Below, piece by piece: positions 63,801 to 64,000 of a stretch of 64,000 bases of DNA. The notes below the pieces were generated by a model. That model searched no databases, was not told where the DNA came from, and worked only from the letters and a program-made list of their open reading frames with translations. The stretch is from Malurus cyaneus samueli (lineage: Eukaryota; Chordata; Aves; Passeriformes; Maluridae). Position numbers and translations under genes: made by a program. Numbering within the stretch: the first letter of the stretch is position 1; each line of letters starts with the position of its first letter. The stretch covers positions 37,696,387 through 37,760,386 of the forward strand of contig CM019218.1 of the NCBI GenBank assembly GCA_009741485.1. The letters are read 5' to 3'.

Positions 63801-64000
63801 GCAATAGGCAGTGAATCTCATTTATCTTCCAAGAATCTCAGAAAGCCTGGCAACTGCACCAACACCATCTTGCTCCAACTGAGAACTAAGGAATTTTGCC
63901 GCAAGATCCATTCGAAACCCGCTTGAGCTTTCCAAGCCCACTGTTCCCTTGGGGCAGGGGAGGCGGGGAGAGAGGCTTGTGTTGATTAATATTAGAAGAA
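54833..64000. other. Upstream flank, no gene recognised
   Basis: I see no exon pair, RNA gene or transposon I can name. Open frames of up to 134 codons (61278-61682) overlap others on the opposite strand and show no domain. A small hairpin (TGAGATCT...AGATCTCA) and a 12-base direct repeat (TCTCAAACCTAT) lie near 59952-59999. An AT-rich part at about 62050-62520 could hold a conserved element, but this cannot be judged without other genomes. Confidence 0.5.

Overview
The window looks like nuclear DNA of a bird. It contains one vertebrate tetraspanin gene split by GT-AG introns, a CR1-type LINE 3' end, a second CR1 scrap, and two LTRs of avian endogenous-retrovirus type. There are no prokaryotic operons, tRNAs, rRNAs or CRISPR arrays. 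The species cannot be fixed from the sequence alone; the LTR type favours a neoavian, possibly passerine, genome.

The single recognisable protein-coding gene is CD82 (KAI1, a tetraspanin) on the minus strand. I could place all eight coding exons: 30385-30323, 25791-25719, 22428-22304, 21169-21095, 16527-16417, 14790-14599, 14368-14285 and 13793-13716. Every junction is GT-AG and every phase closes (0, 1, 0, 0, 0, 0, 0). The joined frame is 266 codons against 267 in human. It has four membrane segments, a large extracellular loop with CCG and PCSC motifs and six cysteines, and a short tail with a YxxPhi-type motif. The likely promoter is a TATA-less CpG island at about 48.3-49.3 kb, with a strong splice donor at 48776/48777 that would end a non-coding first exon. 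The transcript probably ends at an AATAAA at 11680-11675, giving a 3' UTR of about 2 kb.

Layout from left to right: 1-11.65 kb is downstream flank with an LTR-like insertion at 4.34-5.34 kb and a CR1 fragment near 7.7 kb. The CD82 transcription unit runs from 11.65 to about 48.9 kb, with an 18-kb first intron. The CpG-island promoter is followed by a degenerate 60-bp repeat array at about 49.1-49.47 kb. The upstream flank, 49.5-64 kb, carries an AT microsatellite, an A-rich tract and one LTR in the same orientation as CD82.

The points most worth a second look are: an 82-codon out-of-frame reading frame that starts 10 nt upstream of the CD82 start and crosses three exons; loss of one juxtamembrane cysteine and of the terminal tyrosine relative to human CD82; relocated N-glycosylation sequons; a 26-bp perfect palindrome in the last intron; the 60-bp array beside the promoter; a pentanucleotide repeat abutting the first donor; and unusually long direct repeats around the first LTR. 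I found no evidence of an undescribed gene system.
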